A DNA stretch of 64,000 nucleotides from JBBDIP01 sp050260675 (GTDB lineage Bacteria; Bacillota; Sulfobacillia; Fermentithermobacillales; Fermentithermobacillaceae), in assembly GCA_050260675.1 (NCBI GenBank), contig JBLNCN010000011.1:372001-436000 (forward strand). The letters are read 5' to 3'. Below the pieces are notes generated by a model. It was not told where the DNA came from. It made no database searches and worked only from the letters and a program-made list of their open reading frames with translations. Positions 33,389 through 42,844 of the stretch are shown here, one piece after another. Numbering within the stretch: the stretch's first letter is position 1; the number at the start of each line of letters is the position of its first letter. The position numbers were made by a program, and so were the translations under genes.

Positions 33389-35095
33389 CTACTGAAGTAC
33401 TACCTCTGCCTTGGCCTTCCCTGCCCTGGGCGTGGACGCCTGTACCACCAGCCTGGTACCTCTTGCGGCTCTCACGGCCCAGGTGACCTTCTGCTTGATC
33501 TCTCCGCCCCCGGCACGACCGCCGAGGTGGCCGATCTCCTGCTCGGCCTTGCCGGCGACGATGACGACCTCCGCGGATGCGCCCGGAGCGGCAGATGCCT
33601 TGCCCGCCTCGCGAGCGCCCAGCAGCGCAACCTTTACCGGCTTGGCTTGCTTCATCTTCAGGGCGTTGTAGGTGACGTGAGTCGGCAGGTAGCCGTCGTT
33701 CTTCACGACGGCCTCAATCTTGAAGACCCCGTCGGCCAGCACCTCCACCTTGACTTTCTCTATCACGAGGTGGGGCGACACCGCGGCCCTGGTCAGCGTG
33801 AACTCCGAGTTCTTCCGGCACTCCTCTTCTAGGAGCGAAACCGGCGGGTTCTGGCGCCCCATCTTGGGCTCCCAGCCGCCTATCTCGACCTCGCCCAGCT
33901 GGGGATGCGTGAACGGACGCCAGTTGTGGAACAGCTGGCCGCCCAACTTCTCATCCTGCCATTTTAGCAGTCTGACGCCGTCTTCCTCGCGCTCCTTGTC
34001 GCTCATGTTGCGCCACTGTGGGCCGAACCGCTTCTGCACTCCGGCCCTGCCCAGCATATCCCACAGTTCCGTCTCGAACGACAGAAGGCCCAGCGTCTCA
34101 TAGACCCACTCCAGGTCAGACCCCACCGGCGCGTCGTTCGGGGTGGTCGCGAAGGCCTCGAACACCGACTTCATTGGGTATCCGTTGTGCTCCTGCGCGA
34201 TTTCGCCCAGCACGCGGTAAAGCTCCAGGTCGCGCTGGTCCATCTCGCGGTCCGCCTTGTTGGCCGGAGGACGGAGTTGGATGCCGCCGCTGGTATGGTA
34301 GGCCATAGCGGTCGCGATGTTGGGATGGGCCAGATAGAAGTCGCCCACCGCCTTCATCTCCTGCTCGGAGAAAGGGTAGTCGCCCGAACCCGTCTGGTGC
34401 ACGGGAAGCCTCCAGTTGGCCGGGTACTGCCGGTTGAAGTCCAACCGGTACTTGCTCTGAGCCACCGGTACGGGGACGTCAGGGTCATAGTCGCGGATGA
34501 AGCCCTCAGTGTAGACGTCGTAGAAGGTCTCCGCACCTGTGCCCAACTCATCCGGCCTGCGGCGGATCATCAGCCGCGGGTCCTTCTCGGACACTTTCCA
34601 GTTGCCATCGGGGTTCTTGACCCGCATCTGCAGGACCTTGCCGTCGCCGTCCACATCCTCGGCGTAAAGCCCGGGTTTCTCATCCTCTTCCACCGGCCAG
34701 GGGCGCAGGCTGGACCGCAGCATGTAGGGGGTCGTGAGGTAGTACTCGGACCCGTCTACTGTGATGCGGGGGATGAAGTAGAACACCCGAGTGTCGATCA
34801 GGCTTGTAATGCGCGGGTCCTTGCCGTACCCCTCCAACATCCGCTTGATGGTGTATAGGATGACCTCGCAGCCAGTGACCTCACCGGCGTGGGTGTTGCC
34901 GTCGGTGTACACGCCGGGTTTGTCGGGGCCCGGCCCAGTCTCGTGATTGGTGATCTCGAGCATCTGGATCTCGCGTCCCTGATAGGACAGCCCGATACAC
35001 TCCACCCTGCACAGGTTGGGATACTCGCGCACGCAGTCCTGCAGAAACGCGCGGATCTCGTCGTACTTGTGATAGCGGTCGAAGGTTATGTTCAC
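33389..35095 (-). CDS. M14 family zinc carboxypeptidase (paralog 2)
   Basis: 568 aa, same layout as the M14 gene at 24161. Zinc site GNTHAGEVTG and MAYHTSGG; catalytic Glu in SFETELWDMLGRAG. The C-terminal region from about residue 450 is a beta-rich accessory domain (VIEKVKVEVLADGVFKIEAVVKNDGYLPTHVTYNAL). The start GTG (35095) overlaps the stop of the upstream paralog by four bases, so the two are translationally coupled. No signal peptide is seen. Confidence 0.9.
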   Translation of the reverse strand: MNITFDRYHKYDEIRAFLQDCVREYPNLCRVECIGLSYQGREIQMLEITNHETGPGPDKPGVYTDGNTHAGEVTGCEVILYTIKRMLEGYGKDPRITSLIDTRVFYFIPRITVDGSEYYLTTPYMLRSSLRPWPVEEDEKPGLYAEDVDGDGKVLQMRVKNPDGNWKVSEKDPRLMIRRRPDELGTGAETFYDVYTEGFIRDYDPDVPVPVAQSKYRLDFNRQYPANWRLPVHQTGSGDYPFSEQEMKAVGDFYLAHPNIATAMAYHTSGGIQLRPPANKADREMDQRDLELYRVLGEIAQEHNGYPMKSVFEAFATTPNDAPVGSDLEWVYETLGLLSFETELWDMLGRAGVQKRFGPQWRNMSDKEREEDGVRLLKWQDEKLGGQLFHNWRPFTHPQLGEVEIGGWEPKMGRQNPPVSLLEEECRKNSEFTLTRAAVSPHLVIEKVKVEVLADGVFKIEAVVKNDGYLPTHVTYNALKMKQAKPVKVALLGAREAGKASAAPGASAEVVIVAGKAEQEIGHLGGRAGGGEIKQKVTWAVRAARGTRLVVQASTPRAGKAKAEVVLQ

Positions 35096-36819
35096 AGCGT
35101 TACCTCCACCCTGTCAGTGCCTGCCTTCATTGACTCAACCACCACCGCAACCTTGGTCCCTGCCTTGGCTCGCACGACCCACTCCACTTCCTTGTGGTTA
35201 CCGGGCGCGCTGCCGCCGTACCAGCCCATCGCGCCGCGTCCGCTGCCGGCCAACCCGGGCAGGTGATCGATCTGCTGCTTGGGTTTGCCCGTGACGAAGG
35301 TGAGCGGGACCTGTTCGGCGCCGGCCTCCCTGTCCGCCTGGCAGTCCTTGTTCTCGCGGCAGCCCTCCGCCAATTTCAGTTCAACGGTGAGCGGCTTCGA
35401 CTTCCCTGCGTTTACCGCCATCTGGCAGCCGTAGGTGGGCATGAAGCTCTCATTGGTCACGACGGCTTTTATCTTGTAGAGGCCTTCCGCCAGCTTCTCG
35501 ACAGTGGTCTTCTCGATATCCACTTGGGGCAAGCAGGCCGCGTGGTACAGGGTGAACATGCAGTTCTTGTGGCACTCGCCCTCGAGGAATTGGGGCGGCG
35601 GGTTAGTCAGAACGAACTTGGTCTTCCATCCGCCTATCTCGACCTTGCCCAACTGCGGGTGCTCAAACTGGTGCCACCTGACGAATCCCTGGCTCGCGAG
35701 TTCCCTGTCCTGCCATTTGAGCAGAGCCAGTTGGCTGTCCTCAGCGTTGCGCCCGCGGCGGTCAAGGAGCTTATTGCCTGCTCTGACCGAAGCGTCCCAG
35801 AGCTCCGTCGAGAACGTGATGATGCCCATGTGCTCGTACAGCCAGTCCATGAACACGCCCTTGAGCGGGTGTTCCTTGTCTGCAGTGTAGTCCTCGTATG
35901 TGGAGATGTCGGGATATCCGGTGAGTTCCTTGCCCTTGCCGCCGATGGTCTTGTAGATGAGGACGTCCACCGGCGGCAGCTTGCTGTCAGGCTTTGTGCA
36001 GGACGGACGCAGGATCGCCCCCATCGTGGTGTGATATGACATCCCGCCGCAGATGTTGGGATGGGATACGATGAAGTTGGCCACATTCCTGGTCTCGGGC
36101 TCCGAAAGGGGATACGGCCCCGCGCCCCGCTGGACGACGTCGGGCTCCCAGTTGGCGGGGTAGTTGCGGTTGATGTCCAGGCTCCACTTTGGCTGAGCCA
36201 TTTTGATCTCGCCGCCGTCCCAGTTCTTGATGATGCCTTCCTGATAGACCCTGTAGAAGGGGCCTTCCTTGTCCCAAGGCTCCCGCTTGACCATTATGCG
36301 GTCGTCCTTCTTGGAGACCTTGTAGTCGCCCTCGGGGTCCTCGATGCGCATCTGGAGGATCCAGCCGTCACCGTCCACATCCTCCGGATTCAGGCCGTCG
36401 TCGCTGTCCCGCTTGGGCCACTCCCGCACGCTGGACCGCATCTGATACGGCGTGTGGAGGAACATCTCGGCGCCGTCAATCGAAATGCGTGGGAGGATGT
36501 ACCAGGTCTTGTCGTCTACCAGCCCGGTAACGAACGGATCGGAGCCGTAGTTGGACAAGAGGTACCACACGGTGTAGAGGCAGACCGCCGATCCTGTGAC
36601 TTCTCCCGCATGGTGGTTCCCGTCTATGTACATGGCGGACTTCTTGTCGGCGCAGCCCTTCCTTTGGTTGGTGATCTCCACCATCCACATGTCGCGACCT
36701 TCGTACGTCTTTCCGATGGAGTACATCTTCGCCAGGTCGCTTTTTTCCTCGACCATTTCCTTCAGGACCGTCGTGAGCTCAGCATAGTCATAGTACCTGG
36801 TGAAATCCGGTTTCTTCAC
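35092..36819 (-). CDS. M14 family zinc carboxypeptidase (paralog 3)
   Basis: 575 aa. Zinc ligands in GNHHAGEVTG and MSYHTTMG; catalytic Glu in TFSTELWDASVRAG. Compared with paralogs 1 and 2, HTSGG is replaced by HTTMG. The C-terminal accessory domain contains an inserted Cys-bearing patch (CRENKDCQADREAG). The frame is open much farther upstream, but that part overlaps cobO out of frame; the GTG at 36819 is the start, with GAGGAGGATGG just upstream. First of the two-gene M14 operon. Confidence 0.9.
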   Translation of the reverse strand: MKKPDFTRYYDYAELTTVLKEMVEEKSDLAKMYSIGKTYEGRDMWMVEITNQRKGCADKKSAMYIDGNHHAGEVTGSAVCLYTVWYLLSNYGSDPFVTGLVDDKTWYILPRISIDGAEMFLHTPYQMRSSVREWPKRDSDDGLNPEDVDGDGWILQMRIEDPEGDYKVSKKDDRIMVKREPWDKEGPFYRVYQEGIIKNWDGGEIKMAQPKWSLDINRNYPANWEPDVVQRGAGPYPLSEPETRNVANFIVSHPNICGGMSYHTTMGAILRPSCTKPDSKLPPVDVLIYKTIGGKGKELTGYPDISTYEDYTADKEHPLKGVFMDWLYEHMGIITFSTELWDASVRAGNKLLDRRGRNAEDSQLALLKWQDRELASQGFVRWHQFEHPQLGKVEIGGWKTKFVLTNPPPQFLEGECHKNCMFTLYHAACLPQVDIEKTTVEKLAEGLYKIKAVVTNESFMPTYGCQMAVNAGKSKPLTVELKLAEGCRENKDCQADREAGAEQVPLTFVTGKPKQQIDHLPGLAGSGRGAMGWYGGSAPGNHKEVEWVVRAKAGTKVAVVVESMKAGTDRVEVTL

Positions 36820-36896
36820 GAGCCATCCTCCTCGTGGGGTCAGTATCCCGCATGGACATCCCGCGCGCCGCTTATTGGCGCGCCTTCCGCCAGTTC

Positions 36897-37457
36897 CTAG
36901 TACTCGATGCCTTCCCTGGCTGCTACCCCTTTCTGGAAGTGGTGTTTCAACTCCTTCACTTCCGAGACGGCATCGGCTGCGTCCATGAGTTCCTGAGGGC
37001 AGTACCGCCCGGTGAGTACAACGTCCAGTTCCTGGGGCCTTTCCTTCAGCAACGCCAAGACGTCGGACGTCTCTATCAGGCCGCATGCCACTGCTACGTT
37101 GATCTCGTCCAGCACCACCATACCGTACCTGCCCGACGCGAAGGCCTCCTTGGCCCGCGCCAAAGCCTTTGCCGCGAGGTCTTTGTCCACCGTCGCGGGA
37201 TCCCCGAGGTTCACGAACTCTTCGCGTCCGTGCTGCTCGATCTCCAGAAGCGGCAGGTACTTCTCCGCAGCGATCCGCTCTCCGTAGACATTGCCCTTGC
37301 CCTTCATAAACTGGATGATGAGGACCCGTCTCCCCCACCCTATCTGCCGGAGCGCAAGCCCCAGCGCCGCGGTTGTCTTTCCCTTGCCATTACCGGTATA
37401 GACCATTACAACGCCGCGCACGCCGGATGCGGGCTTGGACGTCGATGGGTTCTCCAT
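36897..37457 (-). CDS. cobO: Cob(I)yrinic acid a,c-diamide adenosyltransferase
   Basis: CobA/CobO/BtuR family, transfers adenosyl to the cobalt of corrinoids; 186 aa. Walker A VYTGNGKGKTTAALGLALRQIG, then IIQFMKGKGNVYGE, MVVLDEINVA and VLTGRYCPQELMDAADAVSEV. ATG 37457 is used because TGGAGGTAGG stands immediately upstream; the longer frame is probably not translated. No other corrinoid genes are in the window. Confidence 0.95.
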   Translation of the reverse strand: MENPSTSKPASGVRGVVMVYTGNGKGKTTAALGLALRQIGWGRRVLIIQFMKGKGNVYGERIAAEKYLPLLEIEQHGREEFVNLGDPATVDKDLAAKALARAKEAFASGRYGMVVLDEINVAVACGLIETSDVLALLKERPQELDVVLTGRYCPQELMDAADAVSEVKELKHHFQKGVAAREGIEY

Positions 37458-37768
37458 ATTACCTACCTCCATTACGCAGGTATTGCTTTGCCTACCCAAG
37501 CGCTTCTTGCCCCCCGTTGGTTTATCCTTCCTCATCCGAGCCTGACCATCGTGTCGCCAAGGGAAGGGTTTGGCTGCTTCTCGCGCGCCCTACCAGCGCC
37601 GCGCAGAAGGATTAGGCTCAGACGAAGCGGAATCCAGTCAGCGGAAAGCACGCATGGGCCAGTGCTGCTCGGCATTGGCGACAACCATGAACTCAGCCCC
37701 AAGACAGAACGTCGAATTCAATGATAGACTCGACCCAGGACAACCTTTCGGAGGACGAGGAGACGCCG
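37458..37768. other. Divergent spacer between cobO and the ftsK operon
   Basis: About 310 bp that should hold promoters for both directions. I see no convincing sigma-A pair and no riboswitch (in particular no clear cobalamin element before cobO). Short antisense frames here look like shadows. Confidence 0.5.
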
Positions 37769-40579
37769 ATGAGCCAGGGTCAAAGCGACAATACGCGCGG
37801 TAGGAATGGAGCCGGTAGTGCAACCGGCACGAATGGCCGGAACGGCAACGGCCCCACTTCTAACGGCAGGGGCTCCAACGGCCGCAACGGCAGGAGCCGC
37901 AGCAATCACCAGGGAGGCGACGTACGCTGGCCCTGGGTAATCCTTTGCCTGGTTGGGATGCTGTTCATCATCGCTACGGGTATGTCCCGCACTCCCATGG
38001 GAGAGGGGCTGCTGGTAACCATCCCCGCAGTCATGGCGCGAGCGATCCGAACGGCCGCGGGCATCTTCTCGATGTTCCTTTGCTTCATGGTCATCCTGAA
38101 CTCGGTCATAAAGATGGTGAGCCCAGATGAGCCCCTCCCCCGCTTCGTCTGGGGGTTGTGGGTCCTCTTCGCTTCAGTAGCCGCGATGTACCACGCGTAC
38201 CTTGTTCCCTGGCCGGAAGTCTTCGCAACTGCCAGGGACGGCGGTGGGGCCGGCATGATCGGAGCCTCGGTGTACTGGTTCCTTGGGACGGCTGTCACAA
38301 AGTATCCCGCCATAGCGGTGATGCTGCTCGGCGTCGCGATCGGCGTGAGCCTGCTCCTGGGCAAATCCCCCTGGATGCCGTTCTCACTCATATGGATGGC
38401 CGTTCTCTCAGGCTGGCAGTGGTTCCGCGACCTCTTGGGCGAAGTCTTCCGCCCCCACGGACCGCGCCCCGAAGACATTGAGGTGGAGGACGATGAGCCG
38501 CCTCAGGACGAGGACGAGTACGAGGAAGTCCCGGCCGACGAACCGCTGGATCGGGGACCAAGGGCCGCTTCAGCCTCCGGGAGAAGCTTCTCGACCACGG
38601 TATCCGAACTGAGGGAGAAACTCTCCAGGCAGGATGCGGAATCCATGGGTCAGGCCGCGGCAACAGCCTCGCCGGCAAGCGCTATTCCGGGTGCAGCCCC
38701 CTCTGCGAGCGGTGCCTCCCCAAGTATGGCCGGGCAGAAACCCGGCCCGGTCGGGGACCTGGATACCCTTGCGGCGGAATTCGCCCCGCTCATGGAACAG
38801 CCGCCCCTGACGGAGGACCTCTTCTACGAACTGCCTCCCTACGACATATTGCAAAAGTCGGATCCCCCCAAGCGCACTGCGCGCAGCAAGGTGGACGCCG
38901 ATATGCTGTCTCGGACCATCGAGCGGACGCTGCTTTCCTTTGGCGTGGTCTCCAAGGTAGTCAATGTCGAGCACGGGCCGACGGTCACGCGGTTTGAACT
39001 GCAGCCCGGACCGGGTGTAAAGGTCGCGAGCATCGTCAATCTGAGCCAAGACCTGGCCCTGGCGCTGGCCGCGCAGGATGTCCGCATCGAGGCGCCCATC
39101 CCGGGCAAGTCGGCTGTGGGCATCGAGGTCCCCAACAAGGAAGTCTCGGCGGTCCACTTGCGGGACGTGATGGAGTCCAGGGAGTTTCGGTCGTCTCGCT
39201 CGCCCCTCACTGTCGCGTTCGGATCCGACGTGTCCGGCAAGCCCGTAGTAACCACTCTGGACCACTGCCTGCACCTTCTCATCGCAGGCGCGACCGGTTC
39301 CGGCAAGAGCGTGTGCATAAACAGCATCATCGCGAGTATTCTCTACAAAGCCAGGCCGGATGAGGTGAAGCTGGTCCTCATCGACCCGAAGCGCGTGGAG
39401 CTGACGGTCTGGGGCCAGGTACCACACCTCATCGCGCCTGTGGTCTCGGACCCCAAGAAGGCGGCAGGCGCCCTGCGCTGGGCGATCAAAGAGATGGAGG
39501 CCAGGTACGAGAAGTTCACCAAAGTCGGGACCAGGGACATCGACCGCTACAACGAGGTTGCCACTCCTCCAGGCAGCCTGAAGCCCGCGATGCCCTACAT
39601 CGTCATCGTGATTGACGAGCTCTCCGACCTCATGATGGTCGCGCCGGCAGAGGTCGAGGACGCCATCTTCCGCCTGGCTCAGATGGCCAGGGCCTCAGGC
39701 ATATACCTGGTTGTTGCCACGCAGCGTCCCTCAGTGGACGTCCTGACGGGGACCATCAAAGCCAATATCCCGACCAGGGTAGCCTTCGCCGTCGCCTCCC
39801 AGATCGACTCCCGCACCATCCTGGATATGGCGGGCGCCGAGAAGCTGCTGGGGAGAGGCGATATGCTCTTCTCGCCTGTCGGATCCATCAAACCTTTGCG
39901 CGCGCAGGGCTGCTACATCTCGGAGCGCGAGATCGACGAGCTCGTGTCCTTCGTGTCGGCCCAGGCTAAGCCGCAGTTCGCTGCGGGGATCCTCGCCACC
40001 GCGGAGACAACTGAAGGACGCGACACCGAGGTGCAGGACGACCCGTTCTTTTCTCAGGCGCTGCGCATCGTGGTGGAGGCCAAGCAGGCCTCGGTCTCGC
40101 TGCTCCAGAGGAAACTCCCCATCGGCTACAGCCGCGCCGCCCGCCTCATCGACGCCATGGAGGTCAAGGGCTACGTCGGGCCTTACGAGGGATCGAAGCC
40201 CAGGGAAGTGCGGATGTCAATTGAAGAATACATGCGGATGTTTGAGGGCGGCACGGCTGCCTCCGGCCAGCCCGAGGCAGGACCTGACCGGGATTCGACA
40301 GCCCACGTGCCGGGTAGTGGCATCGGCGCTCGGCCGTCCGGCGGCGGTACTCATCTCACGTCTTATTCCGCAGGTGGTGCCACCCAGTCCGGCGGTTCTG
40401 CCGCTCCGGCAGGCAACACTGCTGACTCCTCAGGGTTCATAAGGCCCCCGGGAGCAGCCGGTTCAGCTCACATCGATCAATCGATCCTCAGAAAGCCGTC
40501 CTTCCTTGAGAAACCCGGGACAATGTCACGGGGTAGCATCAGGCGAGAGACAGGCGGGCCCAGGAGGGGCTCAGAGTGA
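37769..40579 (+). CDS. ftsK: DNA translocase FtsK/SpoIIIE
   Basis: Membrane-anchored motor that pumps chromosomal DNA through the division or sporulation septum; about 936 aa. A Gly/Asn-rich N-terminal tail (GRNGAGSATGTNGRNGNGP) is followed by four membrane helices (about residues 55-220), an acidic linker, the beta domain (LLSFGVVSKVVNVEHGPTVTRFELQPGPGVK), Walker A AGATGSGKSVCINS, Walker B IVIVIDELSDLMM, and the DNA-reading gamma winged helix (VSLLQRKLPIGYSRAARLIDAM). An extra ~110-residue Gly/Ser/Pro-rich C-tail follows gamma. ATG 37769 has GAGGAG upstream. Overlaps the AOR gene by 4 bases. Confidence 0.93.
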   Translation: MSQGQSDNTRGRNGAGSATGTNGRNGNGPTSNGRGSNGRNGRSRSNHQGGDVRWPWVILCLVGMLFIIATGMSRTPMGEGLLVTIPAVMARAIRTAAGIFSMFLCFMVILNSVIKMVSPDEPLPRFVWGLWVLFASVAAMYHAYLVPWPEVFATARDGGGAGMIGASVYWFLGTAVTKYPAIAVMLLGVAIGVSLLLGKSPWMPFSLIWMAVLSGWQWFRDLLGEVFRPHGPRPEDIEVEDDEPPQDEDEYEEVPADEPLDRGPRAASASGRSFSTTVSELREKLSRQDAESMGQAAATASPASAIPGAAPSASGASPSMAGQKPGPVGDLDTLAAEFAPLMEQPPLTEDLFYELPPYDILQKSDPPKRTARSKVDADMLSRTIERTLLSFGVVSKVVNVEHGPTVTRFELQPGPGVKVASIVNLSQDLALALAAQDVRIEAPIPGKSAVGIEVPNKEVSAVHLRDVMESREFRSSRSPLTVAFGSDVSGKPVVTTLDHCLHLLIAGATGSGKSVCINSIIASILYKARPDEVKLVLIDPKRVELTVWGQVPHLIAPVVSDPKKAAGALRWAIKEMEARYEKFTKVGTRDIDRYNEVATPPGSLKPAMPYIVIVIDELSDLMMVAPAEVEDAIFRLAQMARASGIYLVVATQRPSVDVLTGTIKANIPTRVAFAVASQIDSRTILDMAGAEKLLGRGDMLFSPVGSIKPLRAQGCYISEREIDELVSFVSAQAKPQFAAGILATAETTEGRDTEVQDDPFFSQALRIVVEAKQASVSLLQRKLPIGYSRAARLIDAMEVKGYVGPYEGSKPREVRMSIEEYMRMFEGGTAASGQPEAGPDRDSTAHVPGSGIGARPSGGGTHLTSYSAGGATQSGGSAAPAGNTADSSGFIRPPGAAGSAHIDQSILRKPSFLEKPGTMSRGSIRRETGGPRRGSE

Positions 40580-42483
40580 GCGAGCATTCCGTCTCCAGAT
40601 TCGGACACGTCCTCACTGTCGACTTCACGACAGGCACAGTGTCGTCCCAGGACTTGGACCCTGCCATAATCCGTGAGTTCATAGGCGGTTCCTACCTGGG
40701 AACGCACCTCTGGCTTGAGAGCGCGAGGCTGGAAGTCGATCCGCTGTCGGCGGCCAACACGCTGGTCATCGCCCCTGGACTCCTAACCGGATATCCCGTC
40801 TTCACAGCCAGCCGGGCGTCCTTCGTAGCCAAGTCGCCTCTAACCGGACTCCTGTCCGAGTCCACGATCGGAGGATTCTTCGGCGCTAAGCTGCGGGCAG
40901 CGGGCTGCAGCGCCCTTGTCATCAAGGGGAAGTCGTCCATCCCCTGCTATCTCGTCATTGATGGGGACAAGGGGACGGCAGACATCAAGCCCGCCGGCAC
41001 CTTGTGGGGCCAGGATGTCTTCGCTACGGATCGCCTGCTAAAGGACCTCTATGGAGAGGACATCGAAGTCGCCGCCATCGGGCCTGCCGGCGAGAACGGA
41101 GTGTACTACGCCTGCGTGATTGCGGGAGGCGTCCACTCCAGGGCAGCAGGACGGACCGGCATGGGCGCGGTCATGGGCTCTAAGAACCTGAAGGCCGTGG
41201 TGGTCAGGGGAGGCCGGAGCCCTCGCCCTGTCGACCCCAAAGGGTTGGCGCTGCAGATGCGGGACCTCCTCGTAAGGATCAATGAAAAGACCCAGGCCTT
41301 CCAGCAGTACGGGACGGCAGGGGGCATCATCTCGTCAGACGCCAGCGGCGACCTTCCCAATCACAACTGGAGAGGCGGAAGCTACCCTGGAGCCGCCAAG
41401 GTCACCGGCCAGGCTATGTGGGAAAAAGGAATGGTCACCGGGCACTACTCGTGCTTTTCATGCCCGATACACTGTGGAAAAAACATCAAACTGGGCAAGG
41501 TGGGTGACAGGCCTGGGGAACCATCCCACGGGCCGGAGTACGAGAACATAGGGGCATTCGGACCTCTGGTCCTGAACGACGATCCGGAATACGTGGCAGC
41601 TGCCAATGACCTATCCAACAGGTTGGGCCTGGATACCATCTCGGCCGGCAACGCCATCGCCTTCTCGATGGAGGCCTACGAGCGCGGCCTCATCGACGAA
41701 GCCGACGTTGGGCGGCCGCTCCCGTGGGGCGACGGAGAAGCCGTGCTCTACCTCCTGCACGAGATAGCGTACCAGCACGGCATAGGCGCGGTCCTCTCCA
41801 AGGGTGTCAGGCAGGCAGCTGAGATCCTGGGACCCTTGGCCAAAGAGTTCGCCATTCACGTAAAGGGGCTTGAACTGCCATTCCACGACCCTCGGACCTA
41901 CACTGCCATGGCCATCAACTACGCTACCGCGATGCGCGGAGGATGCCACGTTGAGGGCATGACCTATTACATAGAGAGCGGGGCGTATCCAAGGGAAGCC
42001 TTGGGTCTCGAATTTGATGGAGAGATCGGACCCGGCGGCACAGACGGCAAAGCCGAGATAGCAGCTAAGATGCAGGACTTCCTGGCCATGTTCAACGCGC
42101 TGGGGCTATGCAAGTTCCTTATTCGCCCCCAGGTGACAGCGGGCGAGATCGCGGGATGGATGAAGTCAGCCTGTGGCATCGATATCACGGGCGACGAGAT
42201 CCGCCGCGCCGGCGAAAGGGAGTTCAACTTGCGAAGGCTCTGCAACGTGGCGGCGGGCATCACGCGAAAGGACGATACGCTGCCACCCCGTCTCCTCTCG
42301 CAGCCCCGGCCAACCGGTCGCGCCGCCGGCCAGCTCCCCTTCCTCGGCAAGATGCTGAACGAGTACTACAATCTGCGGGGCTGGGACGCCGAAGGCATCC
42401 CGACCCTCGCCACTCTTGCCCGGCTCGACCTCATGGATTACCTGGACAAGGTAGGCATCCGGCGGCGGGTGCTGACGGAGTGA
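40576..42483 (+). CDS. Aldehyde:ferredoxin oxidoreductase (tungsten family)
   Basis: AOR-family tungsto/molybdo-pterin enzyme, 635 aa. Motifs: GGSYLGTHLW near the N-terminus, pterin-contacting AGRTGMGAVMGSKNLKAVVVRGG, and four cysteines for a 4Fe-4S cluster, CFSCPIHCGKNIK (CxxCxxxC) with a later Cys in GLCKFL. Would oxidise aldehydes to acids with ferredoxin, useful in amino-acid fermentation; exact substrate unknown. GTG start overlapping the ftsK stop. A MoaD protein follows at once, as commonly seen for pterin enzymes. Confidence 0.93.
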   Translation: MSEHSVSRFGHVLTVDFTTGTVSSQDLDPAIIREFIGGSYLGTHLWLESARLEVDPLSAANTLVIAPGLLTGYPVFTASRASFVAKSPLTGLLSESTIGGFFGAKLRAAGCSALVIKGKSSIPCYLVIDGDKGTADIKPAGTLWGQDVFATDRLLKDLYGEDIEVAAIGPAGENGVYYACVIAGGVHSRAAGRTGMGAVMGSKNLKAVVVRGGRSPRPVDPKGLALQMRDLLVRINEKTQAFQQYGTAGGIISSDASGDLPNHNWRGGSYPGAAKVTGQAMWEKGMVTGHYSCFSCPIHCGKNIKLGKVGDRPGEPSHGPEYENIGAFGPLVLNDDPEYVAAANDLSNRLGLDTISAGNAIAFSMEAYERGLIDEADVGRPLPWGDGEAVLYLLHEIAYQHGIGAVLSKGVRQAAEILGPLAKEFAIHVKGLELPFHDPRTYTAMAINYATAMRGGCHVEGMTYYIESGAYPREALGLEFDGEIGPGGTDGKAEIAAKMQDFLAMFNALGLCKFLIRPQVTAGEIAGWMKSACGIDITGDEIRRAGEREFNLRRLCNVAAGITRKDDTLPPRLLSQPRPTGRAAGQLPFLGKMLNEYYNLRGWDAEGIPTLATLARLDLMDYLDKVGIRRRVLTE

Positions 42484-42575
42484 GCGGCAACGTGAACGAA
42501 GCAGCCAGCGACGGGGTGAGCAGCAGCGTGAGCGACGCAGCCGACAGCGGGGTGAGCAACAGCGTGAACGGCGGG
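42480..42575 (+). repeat. 36-bp tandem repeat (about 2.7 copies) starting on the AOR stop codon
   Basis: Units 42480-42515 and 42516-42551 begin GTGAGC and match at most positions; a partial unit starts at 42552. The first unit contains the AOR stop (42481-42483). Because 36 is a multiple of 3, the array is open in the moaD frame and could add up to 34 residues (GVSSSVSDAADSGVSNSV type) to MoaD if translation starts at one of the GTGs. Confidence 0.85.
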
Positions 42576-42581
42576 ATTACC

Positions 42582-42824
42582 ATGGTAGGCATAGAGGTAC
42601 TGGGGCACCTCATCTTCTACTTGCCTTCTGAATCCCGAAAAGGCAACGTAGCAATTGTCTCCGTCCCTGTGGGGACCACGGTTGGCCAGCTCCCAGACCT
42701 CCTCAGCATCCCCCGCCACGAAATCCAGGCCATACTGGTCAATGGAGACACCGCTCGCGACCCATCAGCTGCGCTCGGGCCACACGACAAGGTGACCGTC
42801 CTCCCCATCATCTCTGGGGGATGA
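42582..42824 (+). CDS. moaD: MoaD/ThiS family sulfur carrier
   Basis: Small ubiquitin-fold sulfur carrier for pterin cofactor synthesis; 80 aa from ATG 42582 and ends in the diagnostic Gly-Gly (VTVLPIISGG), the site of thiocarboxylation. Internal LVNGDTARDPSAALGPHDKVTVLP is typical. Starts upstream (GTG 42480, overlapping the AOR stop) would add a repeat-encoded tail; ATG gives the normal length, but its ribosome site is weak. Likely serves the AOR upstream. Confidence 0.88.
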   Translation: MVGIEVLGHLIFYLPSESRKGNVAIVSVPVGTTVGQLPDLLSIPRHEIQAILVNGDTARDPSAALGPHDKVTVLPIISGG

Positions 42825-42844
42825 TGGATCCCCCCTGCTCTCCC

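Noticed and set aside
35092..37338. A 748-residue M14 protein with a long N-terminal extension
   Set aside because: The extra N-terminal part overlaps cobO in another frame and has low-complexity Arg/Gly composition typical of a shadow frame; a GTG with a strong ribosome site at 36819 gives the normal start.
37458..37768. Cobalamin riboswitch before cobO
   Set aside because: None of the conserved B12-box elements could be read in the spacer on the minus strand.
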